From JAKFWF01 sp031374115 (lineage in GTDB: Bacteria; Pseudomonadota; Alphaproteobacteria; Rhizobiales; Hyphomicrobiaceae): a stretch of DNA of 64,000 nucleotides. A model generated the notes under the pieces. It did no database searches. It was not told where the DNA came from and saw only the letters and a list, made by a program, of their open reading frames with translations. Numbering within the stretch: the stretch's first letter is position 1; every line of letters begins with the position of its first letter. The position numbers and the translations under genes are program-made. The stretch is from positions 1 to 64,000 of the forward strand of contig JANMNO010000179.1 of NCBI GenBank assembly GCA_031374115.1, given 5' to 3'. Of this stretch, positions 25,577 through 33,937 are shown in pieces.

Positions 25577-26221
25577 TCATCCGAAATACCGCCGCAGTGC
25601 GTCCGGATTTTGTATGTCGACGAATTGTACGCCAAGCCCTTCTGGATGGTAACGCACAATTATCGCTCTTAGTTTCCCAAGTAGTACCTGCGTGCCCAGA
25701 CTTGGCCTCGCAGTCGTCATAACGGACGCGCCTGAGATCGAAACGTCTTGCAGTACCACTTCGATCTCGTGATCGTCGGGAAGGTGCATCGTGCGTGTGC
25801 TTGCTCCCGATGTGATCCGCTCATGCCCGGTACGACGGCCCTCGATCCCTTCGAGTTCGGCGCGATTAATGAGCCAAGTGATGTGAGCGGCGAGCTTTTC
25901 CCGCTTGTGCAGGGTGGCGGTGAACTTTAACGCAAACCCGCCGTCGAATGTGCGAACGACCGTTCCTTCGACACCGCCGAGCTCTTCCAGATAGGCGATG
26001 ATGCGCTCGCCATCATCGACCGCGACGGGGGACATGAAGGATCCGCCACCGACAGAGATGTCATTGCTGCGGCAGGGGTATTCCTGCTTGTTGCTGCGCA
26101 TGAAGCGGCCAGCCAAGCTGATATCGAACCGCAAATGACGCCGTTTGCTGCTTTCATCACCGGTCGTAGCCGGGCTGGCGGTTCGGCGATCGACGCTGAG
26201 TGCTGGGCTCGAATGGGCCAT
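25577..26221 (-). CDS. Tandem PilZ-domain protein
   Basis: The 214-aa protein has two PilZ-like domains. The first shows RRHLRFDISLAGRF followed by NDISVGGGSFMSP, which are the RxxxR and (D/N)xSxxG c-di-GMP contacts. The second has the VSISGASVMT remnant without an RxxxR and is probably degenerate. The ATG at 26219-26221 follows CAGGAA; a longer start at 26299 adds a Cys/His-rich tail with no similarity. It is upstream of, and in line with, the BTLCP peptidase, suggesting regulation of a surface function by c-di-GMP. Confidence 0.85.
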   Translation of the reverse strand: MAHSSPALSVDRRTASPATTGDESSKRRHLRFDISLAGRFMRSNKQEYPCRSNDISVGGGSFMSPVAVDDGERIIAYLEELGGVEGTVVRTFDGGFALKFTATLHKREKLAAHITWLINRAELEGIEGRRTGHERITSGASTRTMHLPDDHEIEVVLQDVSISGASVMTTARPSLGTQVLLGKLRAIIVRYHPEGLGVQFVDIQNPDALRRYFG

Positions 26222-26407
26222 GTTTTCCTGCGGCGGCTCGTGCATCGGCACGGATGGGGAGCCACAGGCACAAATCGCGCAACCCCGGCGCGAGCTCATG
26301 TGCAGCTCTTAAGCTTGTAGGTTAGCTCGATGAATTTAACGGCTGCCTAACGGAACGCATCTTTTTAGGACGAAGTTTGAAGTTTTGTTTCGACGGCTTT
26401 CGGTCGA

Positions 26408-27046
26408 CTAGACTTTGTCGCTTTCGAGCTTCGACAATCCGCCTTCGTAGACGCGAAATTGGCGGCGCTCGGAGCGCACGAGCCTCGCTTCGCGCAGGTT
26501 GGGAGCAAAGGGGTCTTGCCTTTCAATGGCGTCGGTTGTCGTCACCGAAGTGCTTATGGGCGAACTGATGCCATGTTCGATCAGCACATAGCTTTCGAGG
26601 CGTGTAGTGCCCAGCCACGCCGGAGGGGAGATGCAACTGATCGAGCCGACGATGCGATCGAGTACGTGGCTCGAATGTGTCAGCGGTAACAAAATAGACT
26701 CAAATCGGGCGCGCCGGCCGTCTTCTGCGATCGCGTCGAACGTCAATTGCACGACCCCGCTGCCCGAGGTCAGGGTCGCAAGCTGAGACTGGATATTTTC
26801 CCGGTCCGCCCCGCGCCATAAATCCAGGAAATTGCGGCCGCGGAACTCAATGCCGAATGTTTCTAAAATGCGGGTTCCCGCGAGCCGAAACCGGAAGCAG
26901 CCGGCTTCCACCCGCTCCAAAATGAACGTTTCGGGCAGGATTGATCCAATGCGCGCCGGTTCGATATCGAAACGCCGTGGAGCGATGCGGTTGCCCCGCA
27001 CTTCGTTCCAGTAGGCGTACAGGATTTGACTTGTCTTGTGTTTCAT
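26408..27046 (-). CDS. PAS_5 domain protein
   Basis: The 212-aa protein resembles the small PAS_5 (DUF1457-like) proteins abundant in alphaproteobacteria: YWNEVRGNRIAPRRFDIEPARIG near the start, then LPETFILERVEAGCFRFRLAGTRI, and FGIEFRGRNFLDLW. No output domain follows. The ATG at 27044-27046 was chosen; the upstream extension to 27244 does not resemble the family and collides with the rhomboid start. The role is probably sensory or structural and is not known. Confidence 0.8.
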   Translation of the reverse strand: MKHKTSQILYAYWNEVRGNRIAPRRFDIEPARIGSILPETFILERVEAGCFRFRLAGTRILETFGIEFRGRNFLDLWRGADRENIQSQLATLTSGSGVVQLTFDAIAEDGRRARFESILLPLTHSSHVLDRIVGSISCISPPAWLGTTRLESYVLIEHGISSPISTSVTTTDAIERQDPFAPNLREARLVRSERRQFRVYEGGLSKLESDKV

Positions 27047-27231
27047 CTCGCACTTTCCCGAGAGCCGCATGGACAACGGCTCGTGGACACCTGAGCAGAT
27101 TTCGTGCCAGCAGCGCGCCAGCCCTGAGCCTTCGCTGTGCATGCCTAATCCGTTGCGGTTGAGGTCCGTCAAGGTTATGGCCAAAGACTGAGCGCACGAG
27201 TGCTCTTTACCAGCTGAGCGAGGATCAATCG

Positions 27232-27954
27232 TTGGCGACTTCACAGCCTGTCTTCAATGCCCCCAATGTCGTCTTGGCCACCATTGCGGCTCTCGCAGCG
27301 CTGCATGTCGGGCGCGAATTCCTCGACCCCGAGACCGAACGCTGGATTGTGCTCGCTGGCGCGTTCATTCCCGCCCGCTATGTCGGCGAGGCTCTCCCCG
27401 GTGGTCAAATTGCCAGCATTACGTCGTTCGCCACGCATATGGGACTACACGGCGACTACGCGCACTTGGCAATCAACAGCGGATGGATGTTGGCCTTCGG
27501 CAGTATCGTTGGCAGGCGTATTGGCAGTTACCGTTTCTTAACGCTGTCTCTCGTCACCGGGATCGCGGGAGCGGCACTGTTCCTCGTGATGAATTGGGGA
27601 TTGTTGGCGCCGATGGTCGGCGCTTCCGGGGCGATCTCAGGTTTGATGGGAGCCGCGGTCCGGTTTATGTTCAATGCTCGTGCGACGGGTGGGCGCGATG
27701 GTACTTCGCTCGTCCCGCCTATGAGCCTCCTGCAAGTTCTACAAGATCAGCGTGCGCGACTGATGATCGGCTCATGGGTGGGGATCAATCTGCTCTTTGG
27801 TTTGGTCTTCGACCGGATATTTTCCGCTGGCGGCATCGCCTGGGAGGCCCATCTCGGAGGTTTTGTCGCAGGATTGATATTGTTCGACTGGTTCGACCGA
27901 GTAGTGCCAGTGCCAACCGGCATTGCCGAAGACGTCAAGCCCCCCCTGGACTGA
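27232..27954 (+). CDS. Rhomboid-family intramembrane serine protease
   Basis: This 240-aa polytopic membrane protein has the active-site G-A-S-G at residues 130-133 (Ser132) and the partner His207 in AHLGGFVAG, the catalytic dyad of rhomboids. GDYAHLAINSGWMLAFG supplies the L1-loop/TM2 signature. The start is probably TTG at 27232, with GCGAGG about 10 nt upstream, since no ATG gives the full first helix. It cleaves single-pass membrane proteins; the substrates are unknown. Confidence 0.85.
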   Translation: MATSQPVFNAPNVVLATIAALAALHVGREFLDPETERWIVLAGAFIPARYVGEALPGGQIASITSFATHMGLHGDYAHLAINSGWMLAFGSIVGRRIGSYRFLTLSLVTGIAGAALFLVMNWGLLAPMVGASGAISGLMGAAVRFMFNARATGGRDGTSLVPPMSLLQVLQDQRARLMIGSWVGINLLFGLVFDRIFSAGGIAWEAHLGGFVAGLILFDWFDRVVPVPTGIAEDVKPPLD

Positions 27955-28028
27955 TGTCTTGCCTTCGGCCGGTAGTTGGCAGACGATCGACCAAAACAAC
28001 GCGAGGCAACTGACAAGGAGTAAAGACC

Positions 28029-28469
28029 ATGAACGTTGCGGCAATTCTCAAGGGCAAGGGCGGCGCGATTACCACCGCACGCAGCGATGCCCGCGTCGCT
28101 GCCGTGGCAGGATTACTTGCACAGCATCGCATTGGTGCCGTCGTGATCGTCGGACCGGCCGGCCAGGTCGAGGGCATCGTCTCGGAGCGCGATATCGTCA
28201 AAGCGATCGCCACGCGAGGCAGCATGTGCCTCGACGAAACGGCCGATGCAATCATGACCCGGCATGTAATAACGTGTGAACCGAGCGAACCTCTCGATCA
28301 GCTGATGTCAACAATGACGGCCGGACGTTTTCGCCATGTGCCGGTGGTCGAGGGCGGGAAACTGGTCGGTATCGTGTCGATCGGCGATGCGGTGAAACAT
28401 CATATCGCTGAGGTTGAGCTGGAGGCGCACGCGCTCAAGAATTATGTTCTGGCAGGCCAGGGTGGATAG
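28029..28469 (+). CDS. CBS-domain pair protein
   Basis: This 146-aa protein is two CBS motifs with little else: IGAVVIVGPAGQVEGIVSER and FRHVPVVEGGKLVGIVSIGD, each ending in the ligand-loop pattern. Such stand-alone pairs bind adenosine nucleotides and modulate partners. AAGGAG is 9 nt before the ATG. It lies 75 nt after the rhomboid gene on the same strand and ends 6 nt from the convergent patatin gene. Confidence 0.92.
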   Translation: MNVAAILKGKGGAITTARSDARVAAVAGLLAQHRIGAVVIVGPAGQVEGIVSERDIVKAIATRGSMCLDETADAIMTRHVITCEPSEPLDQLMSTMTAGRFRHVPVVEGGKLVGIVSIGDAVKHHIAEVELEAHALKNYVLAGQGG

Positions 28470-28475
28470 TCGCGA

Positions 28476-29438
28476 TTACTGAATCTGCGGTTGGATGCCG
28501 CCGATCGGCGTCTGATTGCGCGGCTCCAGCACGCGGCGGGTCTCGAGTTCGCGCGCGATATCCTCGACCTCGCGACGGGCAGCTAAATGACCGCGATCGA
28601 TCAGCTCGTCGGCGCGATGGAAATCGAACAGCCCGATACCGCTGAGTTTCGGATTGATCAGGGCGTCCGGCGGATCGCCAGCCAACCGTGACCGCGCGAT
28701 TCGGTCCTGCACGATGTTGAACGCGTCGATCATGACGGTCGATATTCCCGGCACGTTCTCGCCACGACCGAAGATTTGACGTTTCAGCAGGTTGCGAACG
28801 TCGAGCCCATTTTTCGCTGGAGCGGCCTCGGCCGCTGAAAGATCATCCGCGGCATCGATGTGCGACAAAACAGTGCCGCGCCCGCACATGTCCGAGTTGA
28901 GATTGACTGCGATCACGTACCGGGCGCCGAGAGCGCGGCAGACGCTGACCGGCACTGGATTGACCAAAGCGCCATCGAACAGCCAACGGTTATTGATGTT
29001 GACTGGCTTGAAAATGCCGGGAAGCGCGTAGGAAGCCCGCATCGCGGAAACCAAGTGACCGCGCGAGAGCCAAACTTCATGACCGGTACCGATCTCGGTT
29101 GCAACGGCGGTGAACGCACTATCGAGTTGCTCGATCATGGTGTCGCCCAGCGCTACTTCAAGCCGGCTGCAAAGCCGCTGGCCGGTAATCAACCCCGAGC
29201 CGGTGAAGTTGAAGTCGAGATAGCCGAAAACCTTGCGCCGCGTTAACTCCCTGGCGAAATCTTCGATGGCATCAAGCCGCTGTGCTGCGAAGCAGCCACC
29301 GACAACGGCGCCGATCGAGGTACCAGCGACGATGTCGGGAACGATACCAGCATCGTGCAAAGCTCGTAGAACGCCGATGTGGGCCCATCCACGTGCTGCG
29401 CCTCCGCCTAGCGCTAGCCCAATTTTCATCTTTGCCAT
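28476..29438 (-). CDS. Patatin-like phospholipase (RssA type)
   Basis: This 320-aa hydrolase has LALGGGAARGWAHIGVLRAL (oxyanion glycines), the nucleophile elbow VAGTSIGAVVGG and FDGALVNPVPV with the Asp of the Ser-Asp dyad. It probably cleaves an acyl ester from a lipid. The ATG at 29436-29438 leaves the glycine loop close to the N-terminus as in relatives. No signal peptide. The 236 nt up to the hisI stop contain nothing I can name. Confidence 0.9.
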   Translation of the reverse strand: MAKMKIGLALGGGAARGWAHIGVLRALHDAGIVPDIVAGTSIGAVVGGCFAAQRLDAIEDFARELTRRKVFGYLDFNFTGSGLITGQRLCSRLEVALGDTMIEQLDSAFTAVATEIGTGHEVWLSRGHLVSAMRASYALPGIFKPVNINNRWLFDGALVNPVPVSVCRALGARYVIAVNLNSDMCGRGTVLSHIDAADDLSAAEAAPAKNGLDVRNLLKRQIFGRGENVPGISTVMIDAFNIVQDRIARSRLAGDPPDALINPKLSGIGLFDFHRADELIDRGHLAARREVEDIARELETRRVLEPRNQTPIGGIQPQIQ

Positions 29439-29674
29439 CGACGGATACCTTCCAAGTCTCAATGCCTGAAAACCAGGCTGGTTCCGCCAGTTGGTCCGAG
29501 TGCGAAGGAATGATCCGAAGGCAGAGAAATTGCAAATCGCATGCCGCTAACTATAATGCATTTGGATGAATATCAGCTTAGCAACTATGATTTTGGTCAA
29601 CGACAGCTAGCGTCGGCAATCCTATGGGTGACCACGTGAAATGCGGGCGGTCGCTCGAGACTTGACGTGCCAAT

Positions 29675-30097
29675 TTACGATTGCGCGGCCACGAGCCTGG
29701 CAGTCTGCAAGGATGTTGGTGCGACGACGGTCCGATAAAAGCAGGATCTTGCACCCGTGTGACATGCAACTCCATCGCCTCGGATGTGCGCGCGAATGAG
29801 CAAAACATCCTGGTCGCAGTCGACGCGGACATCTTCGATGTCGAGTAAATTTCCGCTTTCTTCGCCCTTGCGCCAAATTTTTTCACGAGAGCGGCTCCAA
29901 AAATGAGCAGTTCGCGTCGTCAAAGTAAGGGCAAGGGCCTCCGCGTTCATCCACGCAAACATGAGCACCGTGCCATCTCCGGCATCGCAGACGATTGCCG
30001 GAATAAGCCCAGCGGCGTCGAATGCGGGCATGAACACATCGCCACTTTCAACGTCAGCCTTGGAACTGCGGGGAGAAAACGGCATTGTCAGCATCAC
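29675..30097 (-). CDS. hisI: Phosphoribosyl-AMP cyclohydrolase
   Basis: The 140-aa enzyme carries out the third step of histidine synthesis, opening the adenine ring of PR-AMP. Signature segments are MFAWMNAEAL, FWSRSREKIWRKGEESGN, DCDQDVLL with metal Asp residues and CHTGARSCFYR with zinc Cys/His. It is the stand-alone HisI form without a HisE domain. It diverges from the IscU-like gene, as is common in Rhizobiales. Confidence 0.95.
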   Translation of the reverse strand: MMLTMPFSPRSSKADVESGDVFMPAFDAAGLIPAIVCDAGDGTVLMFAWMNAEALALTLTTRTAHFWSRSREKIWRKGEESGNLLDIEDVRVDCDQDVLLIRAHIRGDGVACHTGARSCFYRTVVAPTSLQTARLVAAQS

Positions 30098-30244
30098 TAA
30101 ACCGCCTCCAGTGCGGTCAAGCGGTCACAGCCGCAAGACCTCGAATATGATCGCATGACTCGCTATATACTGATTTCTGAAGTGATCGCATCGCCGGTAT
30201 GGGTCGGGCGCGTGATTTTGATGGATGCAAAGCGGATACCTTCG

Positions 30245-30709
30245 ATGGCCGATCTTAATGAGATCTACAACTCAAAAATTATCGAGCTGGCAGCCGCAAT
30301 ACACGGGGCCAGGAAACTCGACAATCCTGATGCCACGTCGACGCAGCACTCGAAACTGTGCGGTTCGACAGTTACCGCCGAATTAAAAGTGCGCGATGGC
30401 GTCGTGTCCGAATATGCCCAAACCGTAAAAGCTTGCCTACTGGGGCAAGCGGCAGCTTCGGTCATGGGTCGCGAGATCGTCGGATCGACGCCTGCAGAAC
30501 TGCGTTCTGTGGGTGCCGCCATGCGCGCCATGCTAAGGGGATCGGGCGAACCGCCGTCTGGCCGGTGGGCCGATCTTGCGGTGCTTGAGCCGGTCAGAGC
30601 CGTCAAAGCGCGTCATGCATCGACGCTCCTGGTTTTCGACGCGGTCGAAAAAGCGTTGCAGCTGATCGACGACCGCCAAGCTGCCCCGTTAGCTGCGCAG
30701 GCGCAATGA
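30245..30709 (+). CDS. IscU/SufU-like scaffold homologue with one cysteine replaced
   Basis: This 154-aa protein has the IscU-like fold signatures NEIYNSKIIELAAAI, LCGSTVTAELKV (Cys39) and KACLLGQAAASV (Cys64). At the third ligand position the sequence reads KARHASTLLVFDA, with Ser126 where Cys is expected. Two Cys and one His remain, so cluster assembly as in true IscU is doubtful. I chose ATG 30245; the ORF is open to 30155 but that extension is hydrophobic and has no similarity. The stop overlaps the yidD start by four bases. Confidence 0.82.
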   Translation: MADLNEIYNSKIIELAAAIHGARKLDNPDATSTQHSKLCGSTVTAELKVRDGVVSEYAQTVKACLLGQAAASVMGREIVGSTPAELRSVGAAMRAMLRGSGEPPSGRWADLAVLEPVRAVKARHASTLLVFDAVEKALQLIDDRQAAPLAAQAQ

Positions 30710-31026
30710 CACCCTCGTCCATATCAAAAGCACTGATGAAGGCGCCGGTCCACGCCTATCGATGGACCCTCAAGCCTTTGCTTGGTCACGAGTGCCGTTA
30801 CCTGCCCACGTGTTCCGCCTACGCTCTCGAAGCGATCGATCGCAACGGCGCATGGCGCGGCTTTTGGCTGTCGGCATCGCGGGTCTGCCGATGCCACCCC
30901 TGGGGATCGTCCGGCTTCGATCCGGCTCCTGATGTGGCGCACGAACACCATGCCTTTGCGCCTTGGCGCTACGGCCGGTGGGCTGCGCGGCACGAGATAG
31001 GCCGTGCCAAAAGCCAGCGTTTGTGA
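30706..31026 (+). CDS. yidD: Membrane protein insertion efficiency factor YidD
   Basis: The 106-aa protein has the compact YidD pattern: YRWTLKPLLGHECRYLPTCSAYALEAIDRNG, written here as segments HECRYLPTCSAYAL and AIDRNGAWRGFWL, then SRVCRCHPWGSSGFDPAP. The three-Cys arrangement and GxDP end are diagnostic. It helps YidC-dependent insertion at the inner membrane through an amphipathic N-terminus. It is translationally coupled to the scaffold gene (ATGA). A basic C-terminal tail extends past the usual end. Confidence 0.93.
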   Translation: MTPSSISKALMKAPVHAYRWTLKPLLGHECRYLPTCSAYALEAIDRNGAWRGFWLSASRVCRCHPWGSSGFDPAPDVAHEHHAFAPWRYGRWAARHEIGRAKSQRL

Positions 31027-31126
31027 TCAACGGGGCAGCGCTCCAACTCCAATAGTAGAACCGGAGCGGCTGCAGCGCCCGATGCCGCACGGATGCGCCG
31101 CGATGCGAGGCCCCTTTCCCAGATCA

Positions 31127-32374
31127 TCAGCGTGCTTTTCGTTGATTCCACTCCAGGAACTGCTGGAACAATCGGGCCTGTTCGGACGCATCGTCGGGCG
31201 CCGCGCGTCTAGCCTGTTGGCGCGCAAGGCCTCGATCGATCGTCGGTGTTACAGGGTTCGCCGCTGCCAGCGCATCTAGCTTCTGCTGCATCGCCGGGAA
31301 CCGTTTCCATCCCGGGACCGAAGCTGCAAGATTGACGCTTTTCCAGTTTGCGTCGTATGGCGGTTTTTGCAACTGCCCGAGCCGGGACGCAAACCGATCG
31401 ACAAAACGGGCGAGCCGGCGATGGCGGTCACTGCCGGGCGGAGCATTGGCAACGGCGAGTACCACGGGCACGCCGATCGTGGCGATCGTCTGGCCCTCCA
31501 GGATCAGCTGCGGATAGTCTGCATGCTCAAGGTTGGCCGGAAGATACAAATCTTCCAGTGCGCTCGTATACGCGACGGGGATGAGCTTGAAGCCTACAGG
31601 CCAAGACGATTGAGCTAGGGGCGGCGCCGGCTTTGTGGTTACGATCACGAAAGCTGCGACATCGGAGTTCTTGGCAATTTCCGCCAAAACCTCGCGTTGA
31701 GAATCGAACTGTTTGAGGACCTCGATGCCCAATCTTTGAAAGACGAGTGGACCGGTGAATGCCGCCGCAGTGCCTGGTGAATTGAAGTTCACCTTTTTGC
31801 CGGCAAGATCCCGTATCGAGTTGATGCCGGGGCTAACCAACACGTGTATCTCGGCCACGAATAGGTTGGCAATGAAAGCAATCTGGCCCTCGACGTTTTT
31901 TTCCTTCGTCTTGAAATGCTCCATCGCGTCGCTGTGGACAATCGCTGCATCGACACCGCGAAGGTACAAAATGTCGGTGAAGTTCTCGAACACACCGCGG
32001 GTAACGATCGGCATGACGCGAAGATCATCGCCATCGTCGGTGACCTCCGCCAATTCCGCAGCTAGCCGCAGGGGAGCACCTTCGATCCGCCCGGCGGCGA
32101 TCCCGACGACCCATTGGTTGACGCTCGCACGCGTTCGGTCAGCGGACGTACTGGGCGCTGTTACCGCGGTCGATCCGGACGGCAGAGGCAACCTGTTGGG
32201 TTGTTTGACCTGAGGCGGGGCCGTAACTGGCGGCTTAGGCTTAGGGGTCGCAGCGGGAGTTTTGGTCGGCGGCGTTGGCGAGCTGAACGGCCAAAACCCC
32301 TGCGCTAGCGCACCCGTTCCGACCAAGATCGAGCACGCTGTTAATACCCCTGCAAACTTGGCCGATCGTATCAA
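31127..32374 (-). CDS. TAXI-family TRAP solute-binding protein, orphan
   Basis: This 415-aa exported protein has a signal peptide (residues 1-25), a Pro/Thr/Lys-rich linker of about 45 residues and a TAXI-type periplasmic-binding fold. The fold shows VVGIAAGRIEGAPLRLAAEL, DAAIVHSDAME, PGINSIRDLAGKKVNFNSPG and TIATIGVPVVLAVANA. TAXI proteins usually work with a fused DctQM permease, but none lies next to it, so it is an orphan or partners with a distant transporter. Its C-terminal region, after about residue 330, is helical and Arg/Ala/Gln-rich. Confidence 0.85.
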   Translation of the reverse strand: MIRSAKFAGVLTACSILVGTGALAQGFWPFSSPTPPTKTPAATPKPKPPVTAPPQVKQPNRLPLPSGSTAVTAPSTSADRTRASVNQWVVGIAAGRIEGAPLRLAAELAEVTDDGDDLRVMPIVTRGVFENFTDILYLRGVDAAIVHSDAMEHFKTKEKNVEGQIAFIANLFVAEIHVLVSPGINSIRDLAGKKVNFNSPGTAAAFTGPLVFQRLGIEVLKQFDSQREVLAEIAKNSDVAAFVIVTTKPAPPLAQSSWPVGFKLIPVAYTSALEDLYLPANLEHADYPQLILEGQTIATIGVPVVLAVANAPPGSDRHRRLARFVDRFASRLGQLQKPPYDANWKSVNLAASVPGWKRFPAMQQKLDALAAANPVTPTIDRGLARQQARRAAPDDASEQARLFQQFLEWNQRKAR

Positions 32375-32592
32375 GCCGCAATCCTCCGACAGTCGTCCAC
32401 GAATGCCTAAGCGGCACCGGACGATACTGCATGGTTTGATTTAGGCGTAACCCGCTCCCTGCAGCGCGTCCCCAAAACCCGTATTGTCCTAATCACTTCA
32501 AAAACACGTCAACCTCCCAATGCGGCGCGATAAGGGCGGTGGCTTCGACGTTTGTCTAACCGGTCGCTGTAGCGATCATCGGTTGCCGGCCG

Positions 32593-33444
32593 TCAGGGCG
32601 AGCCGACCCGCCGCAGCCGTTCCTCCGCACCCGGCGCACCTAGCACGCGCGCCCGCTCATACCACTTGCGGGCCGTTTCGGGATCGCCCTTCAACCCTTT
32701 GACGCCCAGCCGATCAAGCTCCACGGGATCGAATGTCGAGCCCATTGCAATTGCAGCCTCGGCAAGGCCGGCGTCGGCTGCTTTCTGAAAGAGCTGGCGG
32801 GCAGACGCCACGTCGCCCCCGGCCAGTATCGAATTCGCCCTGGTCAAAAACATAACCGCGCGTTCGCGATCTTCCGGCTTCATGGCCGGCGGAGGGGCAG
32901 GAGCAATCCGCTGCAATGGCGCCGGTGGCGGCCGGGTCAGGTCGCGCGCGGGTGGCCCAAGTGACGCGCTACTCGGTTGCCGCACAACTGCCGGCGCTGC
33001 GGCGGTGCCGGGCGCGCTAAGTGCGCCGGCTGTAACCGCCAATGTTACTTTGCTTTCGGCGAGCACAGTGCCGTCGATTGCGAGTAAAGTCAGCTGGAGC
33101 TCGTTGCGTCCTAACGTCGAGAGCGGCACGGTCAGCTTCAAATCGTTAAGCCCGATGATCGGCAATGCCCATGTGCCCGCAGATACCACATGGCCATCGG
33201 AGAACACCGCTTGCGGCGGCAATCCCCTGACGCGCAGAAAACAATTGCGAGGCAAAGCATCGACGGGGCCGACTTGGATTGGCAATGGTGTTTCGACCAT
33301 GGGCTCGATCAGCACGATTGCGGCCGCCGTTATGGTTGGCGCCGATTTGGAGCCCTGAGCGTGGACCGGCCCGCCGGCCAGCGTCGCTGCGAGAACGATA
33401 CGTCCCGAAAGCGCACAAACGCGTAGCAAACTCGTGCTCAACAT
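32593..33444 (-). CDS. Sel1-repeat-like secreted protein
   Basis: This 283-aa protein starts with a signal peptide (ATG 33442-33444; LLRVCALSGRIVLAATLAGGPVHAQ), has a beta-rich middle with ELQLTLLAIDGTVLAESKV and a Pro/Ala-rich linker. It ends in one to two Sel1/TPR-like helices: FLTRANSILAGGDVASARQLFQKAADAGLAEAAIAMG, seen here in segments ARQLFQKAADAGLAEAAIA and ARKWYERARVLGAPGAEERL. Such ends mediate protein contacts. A decayed copy of its last 35 residues lies just upstream at 33611-33727. Confidence 0.8.
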   Translation of the reverse strand: MLSTSLLRVCALSGRIVLAATLAGGPVHAQGSKSAPTITAAAIVLIEPMVETPLPIQVGPVDALPRNCFLRVRGLPPQAVFSDGHVVSAGTWALPIIGLNDLKLTVPLSTLGRNELQLTLLAIDGTVLAESKVTLAVTAGALSAPGTAAAPAVVRQPSSASLGPPARDLTRPPPAPLQRIAPAPPPAMKPEDRERAVMFLTRANSILAGGDVASARQLFQKAADAGLAEAAIAMGSTFDPVELDRLGVKGLKGDPETARKWYERARVLGAPGAEERLRRVGSP

Positions 33445-33610
33445 TTTACGACGCCCTCCAAAATCGCGGCCGCTGGTGCCACTCAAAGCAAAGTTAACGC
33501 GCCCCGCGAGTACCGCTCGCATACAAAAGCTCGAAATATATCCGCATCGGTTAACAGGAAAATAACTGCGTCCTCATGAGTTCAGTATCAACTCCCCATT
33601 TCAGCAATCG

Positions 33611-33727
33611 TCACGGTGCGCCTACACGGCGCAGCCGATCTTCAGCTCCGGCCGCGCCCAGTGTGCGTGCGCGCTCATACCATTTCCGGGCGACGACAGC
33701 GCGGGTCCCACCACTGCGCTCAAATAT
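33611..33727 (-). pseudogene. Decayed C-terminal remnant of a Sel1-like gene
   Basis: On the minus strand this 38-codon open stretch ends in TGA at 33611-33613 and is closed upstream by TAG at 33728-33730. Its last 26 residues, ARKWYERARTLGAAGAEDR then LRRVGAP, align with the end of the neighbouring Sel1 protein (ARKWYERARVLGAPGAEER, LRRVGSP) with only a few changes. Upstream residues are only loosely alike, with a stop in frame. A tandem duplication followed by loss is the simplest explanation. Confidence 0.75.
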
Positions 33728-33865
33728 CTATAGCCGCATGTCGCCCGTCAAATGTGCAGCCGCAATGTTTTTTTCGTGGCGAGATCAGGGCAAAAGTCCA
33801 ATCACCCGGTACCTGAGCAACAGCACTTGCTTGACAGCGGCGGCGAAGCTGCAAATGAAGTGCGC

Positions 33866-33884
33866 TGTGCCGATTGCCGGCACA
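33866..33884. promoter_or_regulatory. Inverted repeat in the thrS leader
   Basis: TGTGCCG (33866-33872) and CGGCACA (33878-33884) form a perfect 7-bp stem with a 5-base loop, 53 bases before the thrS ATG. There is no U-run, so it is not an obvious terminator. It could be an operator or an mRNA hairpin. Confidence 0.35.
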
Positions 33885-33937
33885 AACCGCGATAGCCCTT
33901 ACCTGCATTGGTTGGCAGCGAGTGAGAGGATGTGTCC

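Larger units (their letters stand above)
33445..33937. other. 493-base interval with no intact gene
   Basis: The gap between the Sel1-like gene and thrS. It holds the Sel1 tail remnant at 33611-33727 and a perfect 7-bp inverted repeat at 33866-33884, both listed separately. The first 160 bases are the likely promoter zone of the leftward Sel1 gene. The stretch 33728-33865 shows nothing recognisable. Confidence 0.7.

Noticed and set aside
27190..27225. A tRNA D-arm-like sequence on the minus strand, before the rhomboid start
   Set aside because: GCTC-AGCTGGTAAA-GAGC matches a D-arm, but positions 8-9, the anticodon stem and the T arm do not follow. It is also the ribosome-site region of the rhomboid gene.
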